NCBI GenBank assembly: GCA_902599955.1 | Contig: CACKHK010000012.1 | Span: forward strand, 1-37,740 | DNA length: 37,740 nucleotides | Source of the DNA: an uncultured Pelagibacteraceae bacterium | GTDB taxonomy: Bacteria; Pseudomonadota; Alphaproteobacteria; Pelagibacterales; Pelagibacteraceae | Direction of reading: 5' to 3' | Shown here: one piece after another, positions 8,189 to 16,570 of the stretch | Layout of the letters: every line of letters starts with the position of its first letter | Numbering within the stretch: the first letter of the stretch is position 1 | The notes under the pieces: model-generated | What the model was told of the DNA's origin: nothing | Seen by the model: the letters and a program-made list of their open reading frames with translations, nothing else | The model's database searches: none | Program-made: the position numbers and the translations under genes

Positions 8189-8670
8189 AGCTAAAAGTTA
8201 ATGACCAAATTCCAGATATAAAAATCTTCCATTTAGTCGATGGCGAACCTAAGGAACAAAATATATCTGAGGTATTAGGATCGAAAAAAATAGTATTATT
8301 TGGTCTACCTGGTGCATTTACAGCTACATGCTCTAAATTTCATTTACCAGGTTATGTTAAAAATGCTCAACAAATTTTAGATAAAGGTATTGATAAAATA
8401 TTTTGTTTAGCCGTTAATGACCCTTATGTAATGAATGCTTGGGGTGAGGCGAATAATATAGGAGAAACTATAACTATGTTAGCTGATCCTTATTTGTCAT
8501 TTACAAAGCTAATTGGTGCTGAAGTTGATAGAAATTCAAAAGGTATGGGAATGAGATCAAGCCGATATGCAATGGTTATAGAAAATCTAAAAGTGCATAC
8601 TATTCAAGAGGAAAAAGAAACCAAAGATTGCGGTATATCTTCAGCAGAAGGAATTTTAGGAATTATTTAG
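8185..8670 (+). CDS. Prx5-family peroxiredoxin (AhpC/TSA)
   Basis: A 161-residue thiol peroxidase. The catalytic motif LPGAFTATCSKFHLPGY (about 40-56) has the peroxidatic cysteine, with the Pro and Thr residues of the PxxxTxxC site. AVNDPYVMNAWGE (about 75-87) is typical of the Prx5/AhpE-like group. A further cysteine near residue 149, in the KDCGISSAEG segment, could be a resolving residue. It reduces hydrogen peroxide and alkyl peroxides in the cytoplasm. Translation is likely coupled to thrC through a 4-base overlap. Similar genes lie near rnhA-thrB in other alphaproteobacteria. Confidence 0.9.
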   Translation: MKLKVNDQIPDIKIFHLVDGEPKEQNISEVLGSKKIVLFGLPGAFTATCSKFHLPGYVKNAQQILDKGIDKIFCLAVNDPYVMNAWGEANNIGETITMLADPYLSFTKLIGAEVDRNSKGMGMRSSRYAMVIENLKVHTIQEEKETKDCGISSAEGILGII

Positions 8671-8702
8671 CAAGAAGGGGCGTTCTGTTGCCAGGTGCAC
8701 CG
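8671..8702. other. GC-rich 32-base element between convergent prx and rnhA
   Basis: This intergenic stretch has 20 G/C in 32 bases, far above the surrounding A+T-rich DNA. It contains the perfect 8-bp palindrome GGTGCACC (8694-8701) and a small GGC/GCC pairing. It has no U-run and so is not a standard terminator. No gene or known RNA is recognised in it. Confidence 0.4.
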
Positions 8703-9125
8703 TTAGGAGTTTGCAGCTTCTCTAGCAATTAAATCTACCTCATTGTTTAAAAAATCTGTAGAGTGGCCTTTGACCCAACTCCATTTTATTTGAAATTCAT
8801 TAGTCATTTGATCCAATTCAGTCCAAAGATCTTTATTTTTAACAGGTTGTTTACTAGCTGTTTTCCATCCATTTTTTTTCCAATTATGTATCCATTCAGT
8901 TATTCCTGATTTTACATATTTAGAGTCTGTGAAAATCTGAACATTGCTTCCTTTAGGAATTTTTTTAAGAGCTTTTATTGGAGCAAGTAATTCCATTTGA
9001 TTATTTGTGGTATCTTTTTTGCTACCCTTTATCTGAATTTTTTTTTTATCATCAATAATAATAGCAGCCCATCCACCATTTCCTGGATTACCTAAGCACG
9101 ATCCATCAGTATAGATTTTTATCAT
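8703..9125 (-). CDS. rnhA: Ribonuclease HI
   Basis: A 140-residue enzyme that cuts the RNA strand of RNA-DNA hybrids, used in primer and R-loop removal. Catalytic acids are visible: Asp7 in IYTDGSCLGNPG, Glu in NNQMELLAPIKAL (about 44), Asp in IFTDSKYVKSGI (about 67), and the final Asp in NNEVDLIA (about 131), with the WVKGHS loop before it. The length is slightly under the E. coli enzyme (155), but the catalytic core is complete. It is the last gene of the minus-strand run; its start overlaps the thrB stop by one base. Confidence 0.96.
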   Translation of the reverse strand: MIKIYTDGSCLGNPGNGGWAAIIIDDKKKIQIKGSKKDTTNNQMELLAPIKALKKIPKGSNVQIFTDSKYVKSGITEWIHNWKKNGWKTASKQPVKNKDLWTELDQMTNEFQIKWSWVKGHSTDFLNNEVDLIAREAANS

Positions 9126-10090
9126 TAACTGTAATCCTTAAATGAATTTAATTTTCTGTGAAAATTTAATTTATCTAAATATTCTTTTGGGTCTTTAATT
9201 TTAATTAATGCTTTTTTTGGAGTATTTAAATAATCATATGATCTCGTAAGAAGATATCTCAAAGCTGAACCTCTGCATAAAGTATTGAAATTATTCTTTT
9301 CTTTGTAATTCAATTTTCTAACAGATTGGTAACCTTTTAATAATTGAGAAGATTTACTTTTATCTAAAATAAAAATTTTATTTCTTTTTTTAAAACATAA
9401 TGCATTCACACATGTAGCTAACTCATAAGCTAAAAAATCATTTGCAGAAAAATAAAAATCAATGAACCCATAATATTTTTTTTTATAGAAAAAAATATTA
9501 TCAATAAACAGATCGCTATGTATTATTCCATTGGGCATACTTTTTGGCCATTTTTTTTTGATATCGACTAAGTCAGTTCGCATAGTATTTATTAAATTAC
9601 TCGAAATTTTATTAATTCTTTTATCTATTCTATTCAATAAAGGTCCCCATGAATTCACCGATAAAGAATTTTTTCTGTATAATCTTAATTTTTTAGCAGC
9701 TAAATGTAACAACGCCGCATTTTTTCCAACTTGAAAACAGTCTTTATTTGTTAGTTGATTTTTATCTTTTCCCTCTAAAAAACTCACCAAACATGCAGTT
9801 TTATTTTTAATTTTGAATAAGTATCTACCTTTTTTATCTTTAATTGGCTCTGGACATTTGATTTTATTTTTTGATAAACCAAACATAAGGTTCATAAAAA
9901 AAGGTAAATCTTTTTTTTGAACTCTTTTTTCAAATATAGTCAGTATTATTTTTTTTTTATTTGTTTTTATTAAATAATTAGTATTTTCAATTCCTTTTTT
10001 TATGCCTGCAAAAGAAACAACTTTACCAATATTAAAGTTTTTCTCGATAAAGCTTAGATCGCTCTCATTTATTCTCGTATATACGGCCAT
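9125..10090 (-). CDS. thrB: Homoserine kinase, aminoglycoside-phosphotransferase-like type
   Basis: A 321-residue kinase that phosphorylates homoserine ahead of ThrC. It belongs to the APH/choline kinase fold rather than the GHMP fold used by E. coli ThrB. The N terminus MAVYTRINESDL and the block KGIENTNYLIKT are typical of this alphaproteobacterial type. The catalytic loop IIHSDLFIDNIFF (about 189-201) and the metal-binding FIDFYFSANDFLAYELA (about 208-224) give the Brenner motif HxDxxxxN and the distal Asp. It touches ispH (stop/start share base 10090) and rnhA, forming ispH-thrB-rnhA. Confidence 0.93.
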   Translation of the reverse strand: MAVYTRINESDLSFIEKNFNIGKVVSFAGIKKGIENTNYLIKTNKKKIILTIFEKRVQKKDLPFFMNLMFGLSKNKIKCPEPIKDKKGRYLFKIKNKTACLVSFLEGKDKNQLTNKDCFQVGKNAALLHLAAKKLRLYRKNSLSVNSWGPLLNRIDKRINKISSNLINTMRTDLVDIKKKWPKSMPNGIIHSDLFIDNIFFYKKKYYGFIDFYFSANDFLAYELATCVNALCFKKRNKIFILDKSKSSQLLKGYQSVRKLNYKEKNNFNTLCRGSALRYLLTRSYDYLNTPKKALIKIKDPKEYLDKLNFHRKLNSFKDYS

Positions 10091-11040
10091 TAATTTAATT
10101 TTCCTGGGATTTTAAATGTTACGTCCTCTTTAACTATTTCAACTTCTTCTATCTCTACAGTAAATTTTTTTTTTATCTTTTCTATAAATTCTTTGACTAA
10201 AACTTCAGGAGCTGACGCTCCAGATGAAATACCAATAGTTTTGCATTTAGATATCTTGTCTAACGGAAAACTACTCTCTGAATGAATTAATTCAGCATTC
10301 TCGCATCCATTATTTTTAGCTACTTCTACTAGCCTAACTGAGTTGGATGAATTCCTACTACCAATCACAAATAGATTATCACACTCTTTTGCAATTTTTT
10401 TTATTGCTGCTTGTCTATTTGTAGTTGCGTAACAAATGTCATCTTTTTTTGGTTCGTGAATATCAGGAAAGCGTTTTTTTAAAACATTAATAATATCTTT
10501 AGTATCATCAACCGATAATGTTGTTTGTGTGATATATGCAAGCTTATCGTTTTTGCTTCTCTGATAATTTCTTGCATCGTCTATTGTTTCAATAAGATCA
10601 ATCTTTCCATTAGCTACTTGTCCCATTGTGCCAATTACTTCAGGATGGTTTTTATGACCTATAAGCAAAACATGAACATCTTTTTTATTTAAATTTTCTG
10701 CTTCTCTGTGAACTTTTGACACTAATGGGCATGTCGCATCAACAAATACCATATTTAAACTTTCTGCTTCTTGTGGAACAGATTTTGGGACACCGTGAGC
10801 TGAAAAAATAACGGGTCTTGTTTTATCTTCAATTTCATTAATTTCTTCAACAAATATTGCACCAATTTTTTTTAAGCCATCTACCACATGTTTGTTGTGA
10901 ACAATTTCATGTCTCACATATACAGGGGCACCATATTTTTCTATACTTTTCTTTACAATTTCAATTGCTCTATCAACGCCCGCACAAAAACCTCTGGGAG
11001 CTGCTAAAAGAATTTTAAGATGATTATTTTTCACTTTCAT
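10090..11040 (-). CDS. ispH: 4-hydroxy-3-methylbut-2-enyl diphosphate reductase
   Basis: A 316-residue iron-sulfur enzyme that makes IPP and DMAPP, the end step of the MEP isoprenoid pathway. The three cluster cysteines are in APRGFCAGVDRA (about 18), VDATCPLVSKVH (about 103) and DDICYATTNRQ (about 202). The conserved His in RHEIVHNKHVVDGL and GHKNHPEVIGTMGQ and the HSESSF-like C-terminal block are also seen. It overlaps the small gene upstream by 17 bases and sits directly downstream of the carotenoid/retinal genes, so precursor supply and carotenoid synthesis are likely on one transcript. Confidence 0.96.
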   Translation of the reverse strand: MKVKNNHLKILLAAPRGFCAGVDRAIEIVKKSIEKYGAPVYVRHEIVHNKHVVDGLKKIGAIFVEEINEIEDKTRPVIFSAHGVPKSVPQEAESLNMVFVDATCPLVSKVHREAENLNKKDVHVLLIGHKNHPEVIGTMGQVANGKIDLIETIDDARNYQRSKNDKLAYITQTTLSVDDTKDIINVLKKRFPDIHEPKKDDICYATTNRQAAIKKIAKECDNLFVIGSRNSSNSVRLVEVAKNNGCENAELIHSESSFPLDKISKCKTIGISSGASAPEVLVKEFIEKIKKKFTVEIEEVEIVKEDVTFKIPGKLN

Positions 11041-11197
11041 CCTTTCGAAAAAATGGAATTAAAAAAACAATACATGCAATTAGAAAAAAAAGACTACCAA
11101 ACATAGCCCAAAAACTTCCTATACTTGATATAATAAATCCTAACGCAGAAATAATGAATAAAATCCAACCAATTAAATTAATATTTTTATTGCTCAT
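11024..11197 (-). CDS. Small two-helix membrane protein between blh and ispH
   Basis: A 57-residue protein, MSNKNINLIGW onward, with two hydrophobic helices (about residues 7-26 and 29-49) and a charged tail FRKDESEK. I cannot assign a function. It overlaps blh by 11 bases and ispH by 17 bases, which strongly suggests it is translated and coupled to both. An in-frame TTG at 11206 would add three residues; ATG 11197 is preferred. Its position in the retinal/isoprenoid operon suggests a role linked to membranes, carotenoids or rhodopsin, but this is an inference from location only. Confidence 0.72.
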   Translation of the reverse strand: MSNKNINLIGWILFIISALGFIISSIGSFWAMFGSLFFLIACIVFLIPFFRKDESEK

Positions 11198-12080
11198 TTT
11201 TTTCAATTAAATATTCGAGCAATATATGTGGAAAAGTTAATGAGGCCAATCCAATAAAAATTACTCGATATATAGTTTCATTAAATTCGTTATAATTATT
11301 CAGAATTGATATTGAAACAACATATCCTAAAATCGTTAAAATTGTTAGTGGAAAGGCTTTTTTAATGAATACTGGCAAACCCTTTTTTAAATTTTTATTT
11401 ATTTCTCTAATCAAAGAAATCGAGTGCCTAATAGAATGTAAAAAGCAAAAGTAAATTGTAAAAGCAATTATTGGATTAAGAAAATAATTTAGGATTAGTA
11501 TTGACAAATAATCCATTAATAATAAGGACTTTGCTTCGATACTCTTATTTAATGATAAAATAATTCCAGAAATTAAAGATAGTAAGATAAATACGAATAA
11601 TATCTCGTTAGATATTATTAAATTATTAGAAATATAAAAATTTAATGTTTCGAAAATTTTCAGTGTCTCTTCTTTGTGAAAAAATAAAGGTGAGGTAATT
11701 ATTAATGATCCTTTTAAAAAATAAATTAATTCAAAGTTTTTTTTATGATTAATAAATTCAGAATCCTCTTTCCCAAAGTGAAAAGCAGCGATAATTAAAA
11801 ATAATAAAAGTAATGATTTTGGAAATATTAGCCAAATTAATATTGTACCTGCACCAATAAGTAAATAACTGAAATAAAAAATACTAATTGATTTATATCC
11901 AAAATATTTAATCAGTTTTTTACCTTTAATATTATCCAGGGAACCATGAGATATTCCAATTGTTAAAATTAAAAATAATGAAATAATTAAGAAACTACCT
12001 TCTCTTAAGTATTCTATCCCAGATAGAAAAATACATAAATTAAAAAAAATTAAAGAGTGGTAAAAATTAATTTTGATCAT
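11187..12080 (-). CDS. blh: Brp/Blh-family beta-carotene 15,15'-dioxygenase (retinal-forming)
   Basis: A 297-residue integral membrane protein with about seven to eight hydrophobic segments. It splits beta-carotene into two molecules of retinal. The iron-binding histidines expected in this family are present: His45 in ISHGSLDN, His101 in FHFGKED, His215 and His219 in FLHSIRHS, and a late His285 in FPHILLEYL. The residue after HGSLD is Asn where many Blh proteins have His (HGxxDH), a small difference to note. It follows crtY by 5 bases. Retinal is the chromophore of proteorhodopsin, which is not in the window. Confidence 0.88.
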   Translation of the reverse strand: MIKINFYHSLIFFNLCIFLSGIEYLREGSFLIISLFLILTIGISHGSLDNIKGKKLIKYFGYKSISIFYFSYLLIGAGTILIWLIFPKSLLLLFLIIAAFHFGKEDSEFINHKKNFELIYFLKGSLIITSPLFFHKEETLKIFETLNFYISNNLIISNEILFVFILLSLISGIILSLNKSIEAKSLLLMDYLSILILNYFLNPIIAFTIYFCFLHSIRHSISLIREINKNLKKGLPVFIKKAFPLTILTILGYVVSISILNNYNEFNETIYRVIFIGLASLTFPHILLEYLIEKNEQ

Positions 12081-12085
12081 TTAAT

Positions 12086-13150
12086 TTAAAAAAGTGCTTT
12101 TATAAAAATCCATTTAGGCATTTTTAATATTATTGATAAATCTTCAAAAAAATTGCTTCTATTAGACAAAAATTTTATAATGGTATTAGACTTATTATTA
12201 AACATCCTAAAAAAAATATTCGGCATTTTGCTTGGATTATTTTTCAGAACTTTTAAAAAAACATTATCAAGAAATTGATATTTCTTTTTAATTTGAAAAG
12301 TTTTCAATTTACTAATGTTTTCGATATTTTCTCTTATGTATTTACTTTGTTCTTGAATATTTAGAAAAGTATAACCAGTACTTAATCTTGTCATACCACC
12401 TGCTGTGCCAATATTAATTTTATTTTTTAATTGGTCAATTGTTGGATAAAAAAGAGGTATTGCACCCACTTCTTTATATGTAATCTTATAATCTTTTATT
12501 TTAAGATTATTCTCAATATATTCTTTAATTTGCTGATCATAATCTTTTTGGGAGTCGTCATTCATTTCTGATAACCAAGTTGTTTCAACCAATGCTGTCC
12601 TTTTTGAATATGGAAGCGTATAAAAAAAGTGAACACTTCCTCTTTGTTCGCAATCAAAATCCATCAGATTCATCATTTCTTCATCAAAAAATTCCTTTTT
12701 TGTTTCTATTTCTACCCCACAAAAATGCTGCCATAGACCATTGTTTTGATTATTTAAATTTGGAACACTATTAAATACTAAAGAGTTATCAAAATTTATA
12801 TTTTGATCATTTTTGTGAAATGAAATATTTTTATTCTCTTTTAATCTATTGTTTATCTTCTCATAAAATAGCCCACTATCAATACTTTGATATGGATAAT
12901 TATTACACTCTAGATGTTTAGTTTTTTTAGGCACATTTATCGAAAAATATTTCCAATTTTTTTTTACACAATCTTCAAAATTATGTGGGAATGTCTTCCA
13001 AAAAGACCAAGTTTTATCTTTTTTATATTCATTTCTCGGTTCAATAATAGCTAATGTTTTATTTTTTAACTTATTATTTGTCTCTAATTCATATGCCAAA
13101 GATAACCCTGCGCAACCTCCACCAATTATTACAATATCAAAATCTTTCAT
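12086..13150 (-). CDS. crtY: Lycopene beta-cyclase
   Basis: A 354-residue flavoprotein that closes both ends of lycopene into beta rings. The N terminus FDIVIIGGGCAGLSLAYEL (about 4-22) is the dinucleotide-binding fold. Other CrtY-type blocks are KTWSFW (about 46-51), a VETTWLSE segment (about 188-195), and NIGTAGGMTRLSTGYTF (about 251-267), which matches the G..GG...PSTGY motif of bacterial CrtY. It overlaps the end of crtB by 14 bases and is followed closely by blh, giving a lycopene to beta-carotene to retinal series. Confidence 0.92.
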   Translation of the reverse strand: MKDFDIVIIGGGCAGLSLAYELETNNKLKNKTLAIIEPRNEYKKDKTWSFWKTFPHNFEDCVKKNWKYFSINVPKKTKHLECNNYPYQSIDSGLFYEKINNRLKENKNISFHKNDQNINFDNSLVFNSVPNLNNQNNGLWQHFCGVEIETKKEFFDEEMMNLMDFDCEQRGSVHFFYTLPYSKRTALVETTWLSEMNDDSQKDYDQQIKEYIENNLKIKDYKITYKEVGAIPLFYPTIDQLKNKINIGTAGGMTRLSTGYTFLNIQEQSKYIRENIENISKLKTFQIKKKYQFLDNVFLKVLKNNPSKMPNIFFRMFNNKSNTIIKFLSNRSNFFEDLSIILKMPKWIFIKALF

Positions 13151-13988
13151 TTAAATTTATTTCTTCACTAATTAATTCATGTTCTTTATCTCTAAGGTGA
13201 TTATGTTTTTTAATCAATGATAGTTTTACTAGGTCAAATATAGATAATATTGTTTGTAATATCTTACCACTTTTAGTAACAAAAATTTTACCTGATTTAC
13301 TATAATTCTGAATAGTTTGTTTTTTAATAATATTTCTTCCAATTTGTCTATAAACTCTTCTTGCAACTAAAATTGAAAATCTAAGAGTTACAGGAATATC
13401 TTTTATTGATGAAAAGCTACTATCATAAAATAAATCTGCAGTAGCCAAAGTTTCTTTTATGGTTTCAAAATTATGTTTTATATAAAACCTTTTATTTTTA
13501 GAGTCCTCTATCACATCTCTAGAAATATTTGTTAGTTGCATAGCTATTCCCAAATCTATAGCCGATTTAAGAGAATTAGAGCTAGTGACATTTAAAATTT
13601 TTGCCATCATTAATCCAACAGTTCCTGCTACTCTATATGAATAAATTAATAATTCCTTTTTTGAATTTAATTTTACTTCGTTTTGAATGTCAGACTCCAC
13701 ACCGTCGAATAGGTCTTCTACAATTTTTGTGGAAATATTATATTCATCCATTAATACCCACATATTTTTTATTATCGGATTCTGAAATTCTTGATTGTTA
13801 AAATTATTTTTGAAGTTTAAAAATCTTCTTAATTTAACATCAATTGTACCTTTATCGTCTGCTATATTGTCTAAAGTTCTACAAAAATCGTATAAATTAG
13901 AACATTTCAAATAAGTTTCTTTTGGAAGAAAAAAACCAGCCCAGTAAAATGATTTTGCGTATATTGATAGAAAACTCTTATTCTCCAT
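13137..13988 (-). CDS. crtB: Phytoene synthase
   Basis: A 283-residue prenyl-condensing enzyme joining two geranylgeranyl diphosphates to phytoene. Both Asp-rich Mg-diphosphate motifs are present: FCRTLDNIADD (about 31-41) and QLTNISRDVIEDSKNKRFYI (about 151-170). Length is usual for bacterial CrtB. Its start codon overlaps the crtI stop in a TAATG junction, showing tight coupling. The supplier of geranylgeranyl diphosphate, crtE, is not in this cluster and must be elsewhere. Confidence 0.95.
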   Translation of the reverse strand: MENKSFLSIYAKSFYWAGFFLPKETYLKCSNLYDFCRTLDNIADDKGTIDVKLRRFLNFKNNFNNQEFQNPIIKNMWVLMDEYNISTKIVEDLFDGVESDIQNEVKLNSKKELLIYSYRVAGTVGLMMAKILNVTSSNSLKSAIDLGIAMQLTNISRDVIEDSKNKRFYIKHNFETIKETLATADLFYDSSFSSIKDIPVTLRFSILVARRVYRQIGRNIIKKQTIQNYSKSGKIFVTKSGKILQTILSIFDLVKLSLIKKHNHLRDKEHELISEEINLNERF

Positions 13989-15445
13989 TACAAAATTTTG
14001 TCTAAGACTTTTGCTGAAGATAGTACTCCTGGTACACCTGCTCCAGGATGAGTGCCTGCCCCAACAAAATACAAACCATCAAAAATCTCTGATTTATTAT
14101 GAAATCTAAAATAGGCTGATTGGGTAAATTTTGGTTGAATAGAAAAACCTGAGCCATATTTTGTATTTAACTCTTTCTCAAAATAATCTGGTGTTAAATA
14201 AAAATCCTCAACAATATTTTCGCTTAGATTGGGCAGTAAACTTTCTTCCATTTTTTTAATAACTAATTTTTTCATTTTATCTCCCTCAATAGACCAATCT
14301 ATACCAGATTGGTTATTAGGAACTGGCACCAACACATAAAAACAATCATGATTATCAGGCGCCATAGATTTATCAGTAGCTGTTGGTCTATGTAAATAGT
14401 AACTAATATCATCATTTAATTTTTTATTGTTAAAAATGTCATCCAAGTGTTCCTTGTACTTATCTCCAAATTTGATGGTGTGATGTTCAACATCGTCGTA
14501 AATTTTTTTAGTTCCAAAGTAATACACAAACAAACCCATTGAGTATTCCATTCTTTTCATTTTCCAATTAAAAATAGAATTGCTACTATTTGTGTCTGCT
14601 AATTTTGAGTAAACTGCAGGTGGATCAGCGTTGCAAATGACATTATCTGCCTCTATTTTGTCTCCGTTGCTTAGTTCAACGCCAGTTATTTTATTTTTAT
14701 TTGATAAAATTTTATTTACTTCGCATCCTTTTAATATTTTTATATGTTCTTCATTCATTAGTTTTTCCATACCATTTATTATTTGACCAGTACCCCCCAT
14801 TGAATAATGAATCCCCCATTTTTTTTCTAAATATAAAATTAATCCATATATTGACGTTGTTGTAAAAGGATTACCACCTACCAATAGTGGATGCATACTA
14901 AGTAATCTTCTTAATTTTTCATTTTCTATGTAAGATGAAACTAAACCATAGACAGACTTGTAACTTTTTAGATTGAGCAAAGAGGGTATTTGCTTTAACA
15001 TAAATGAGGGTTTATCAAATGGTACATCTGATAATTCAGTAAATCCTTTATCAAAAATTTTTTTTGTAAAATTTACTAAATTTTTATAACCCTCGGCATC
15101 TTTTTCATTGATCTTTTTAATTTGATCAATCATCTCTTGTTCATTACCTGAGTAGTTGAATTTGAAACCATCCTCAAAAACAAATTGATACCAGGTTTTG
15201 AGAGATTTAATTTCTAAATAATCTTTTGAGTTTTTATTAAAAAGCTGGAATAATTCATCAATCAAATAAGGCGCAGTTATAACAGTTGGACCACCGTCAA
15301 ATGTAAATCCATTTTTTCTAAAAACTCTTGCTCTTCCACCTAAATCTTTATGTTTTTCAATCAGAGTTACATTATAACCCTTAGCCTTTAATCTCAATGC
15401 TGCAGCCATACCCCCAAAACCTGATCCAATTACTATCGAATTCAT
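13988..15445 (-). CDS. crtI: Phytoene desaturase (phytoene to lycopene)
   Basis: A 485-residue FAD enzyme of the CrtI type, carrying out four desaturations. The N-terminal fold IGSGFGGMAAALRLKAKGY (about 6-24) and EKHKDLGGRARVF (about 35-47) bind FAD, followed by GFTFDGGPTVIT, a CrtI signature. The C-terminal FVGAGTHPGAGVPGVLSSAK is the second FAD signature. It is the first gene of the crtI-crtB-crtY-blh group and begins 44 bases after the ATP synthase b subunit gene on the same strand. Confidence 0.96.
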   Translation of the reverse strand: MNSIVIGSGFGGMAAALRLKAKGYNVTLIEKHKDLGGRARVFRKNGFTFDGGPTVITAPYLIDELFQLFNKNSKDYLEIKSLKTWYQFVFEDGFKFNYSGNEQEMIDQIKKINEKDAEGYKNLVNFTKKIFDKGFTELSDVPFDKPSFMLKQIPSLLNLKSYKSVYGLVSSYIENEKLRRLLSMHPLLVGGNPFTTTSIYGLILYLEKKWGIHYSMGGTGQIINGMEKLMNEEHIKILKGCEVNKILSNKNKITGVELSNGDKIEADNVICNADPPAVYSKLADTNSSNSIFNWKMKRMEYSMGLFVYYFGTKKIYDDVEHHTIKFGDKYKEHLDDIFNNKKLNDDISYYLHRPTATDKSMAPDNHDCFYVLVPVPNNQSGIDWSIEGDKMKKLVIKKMEESLLPNLSENIVEDFYLTPDYFEKELNTKYGSGFSIQPKFTQSAYFRFHNKSEIFDGLYFVGAGTHPGAGVPGVLSSAKVLDKIL

Positions 15446-15454
15446 ATTACAGAT

Positions 15455-15484
15455 TTTATATTATTTTGAGTAAATGTAACGTAA
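15455..15484 (-). promoter_or_regulatory. Candidate promoter ahead of crtI
   Basis: On the minus strand TTACGT (15484-15479) and TATAAA (15460-15455) are 18 bases apart in the 44-base gap between atpF and crtI. The start of transcription would fall just before the crtI ATG at 15445, giving a nearly leaderless message. The match is modest in such A+T-rich DNA; read-through from the atp genes is equally possible. Confidence 0.3.
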
Positions 15485-15489
15485 TTAAG

Positions 15490-15987
15490 TTATGAATTAA
15501 TTTTTTTTAATTCAGACTTTGCTTCTTCAAGATTTTTTTCAAAAAGATTATCTAATTTGGATCTATCAACTGTTGTAGTCATAATCTTTTTCACAGACTC
15601 TAGTGCAATTTTAATTGATCTATCTTTGATTTCTTTGATTGCTGACTCTTTCATTTGATTTATTTTAGTTTGAGTTAAATTTTTCTTTATTTCCGAACTT
15701 TTGTGAAATTTTTCATTCATACTTATCACAAGTTGCTCAGATTCAGTTTTAGCCTGATCGAGTATTTTTTTTGACTCTGCTTCGACCGAGTTGAGCTTGG
15801 CCTGAGCTTCATCTAAGAGTTTTTTTGACTCAACTCTTAATTTTTCACTTTCATCAATTTCTTTTTTTATATCTCCTATCATTTTGGTTAGGAGACTATT
15901 GATATTCTGTGGAATTTTAAAATATACCAACAGGCCAACAAATATAAAAAACGAAATAGCTACCCAAAATGTTGCGTCAAATGACAT
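15490..15987 (-). CDS. atpF: ATP synthase Fo subunit b
   Basis: A 165-residue protein with one N-terminal membrane helix (about 6-23) and a long charged coiled coil, the peripheral stalk linking Fo to F1. The N terminus ATFWVAISFFIFVGLLVY is typical of the alphaproteobacterial b subunit. It overlaps the b' gene by 11 bases. The F1 genes (delta, alpha, gamma, beta, epsilon) are not here, which is normal for alphaproteobacteria, where Fo and F1 operons are separate. Confidence 0.93.
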   Translation of the reverse strand: MSFDATFWVAISFFIFVGLLVYFKIPQNINSLLTKMIGDIKKEIDESEKLRVESKKLLDEAQAKLNSVEAESKKILDQAKTESEQLVISMNEKFHKSSEIKKNLTQTKINQMKESAIKEIKDRSIKIALESVKKIMTTTVDRSKLDNLFEKNLEEAKSELKKINS

Positions 15988-16567
15988 CTTTTCTCTCTTT
16001 ATTGATTTTTGCTTGATCTTCTACTATTGCTGCTATGCTGCTGCTATTCACACCTTCACCAATCAGTTCTTTTATCAACTCTGCTGACGTTTCAGCTGCT
16101 ATTTTAGTAACCTTATCTCCAGAGCTTTTCTTAAATTCAAAAAGCTCATTTTCTGTAGTACTAATTTCTTCATCAAGATCTTTTTCTAATGCAGCTCTCT
16201 TTTTATTAATATCTTCTAATATTTTTTCTCTAGCATCATTAAAATAATTCTTGGCTTTAATTTTACTTTCTAAAATAATCTTTTCATATTCATCAATTTT
16301 TTTCTGACTTTCTTCCTTTTGTTTATCGGCAGTCTCAATATTTTCTAGTATTTGAGATTTTCTAGTCTCTAGGTTATCGCTGATTTTCGGCAATATAATT
16401 TTAGTTAGAACAATAAAAAGTATTCCAAATGTGATGATAAGCCAGAATATTTGAGATATCCAAAACTCTGGATTGAGTTGAGGCATACCACCACTTTCAG
16501 CAGCAAATACTGTTTTAAAACATGCAAAGCATGTGACGAATACTAAAATAATTATTTTTCTCAACAT
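15977..16567 (-). CDS. atpF2: ATP synthase Fo subunit b'
   Basis: A 196-residue second stalk subunit. It has a signal-like hydrophobic start (about 5-22), then the b' motif ending in FWLIITFGILFIVLTKIILP (about 41-60) and ISDNLETRKSQI, followed by coiled coil to the end. The b/b' heterodimer occurs in alphaproteobacteria and photosynthetic bacteria, which helps place the organism. It lies 3 bases after atpE and overlaps atpF by 11 bases. Confidence 0.92.
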   Translation of the reverse strand: MLRKIIILVFVTCFACFKTVFAAESGGMPQLNPEFWISQIFWLIITFGILFIVLTKIILPKISDNLETRKSQILENIETADKQKEESQKKIDEYEKIILESKIKAKNYFNDAREKILEDINKKRAALEKDLDEEISTTENELFEFKKSSGDKVTKIAAETSAELIKELIGEGVNSSSIAAIVEDQAKINKERKDVI

Positions 16568-16570
16568 TAA

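Noticed and set aside
8703..15445. Recently transferred retinal island
   Set aside because: The crt/blh genes have the same low G+C and Lys/Asn-rich style as their neighbours, with no repeats, integrase or tRNA at the borders. An old acquisition is possible but nothing shows a recent one.
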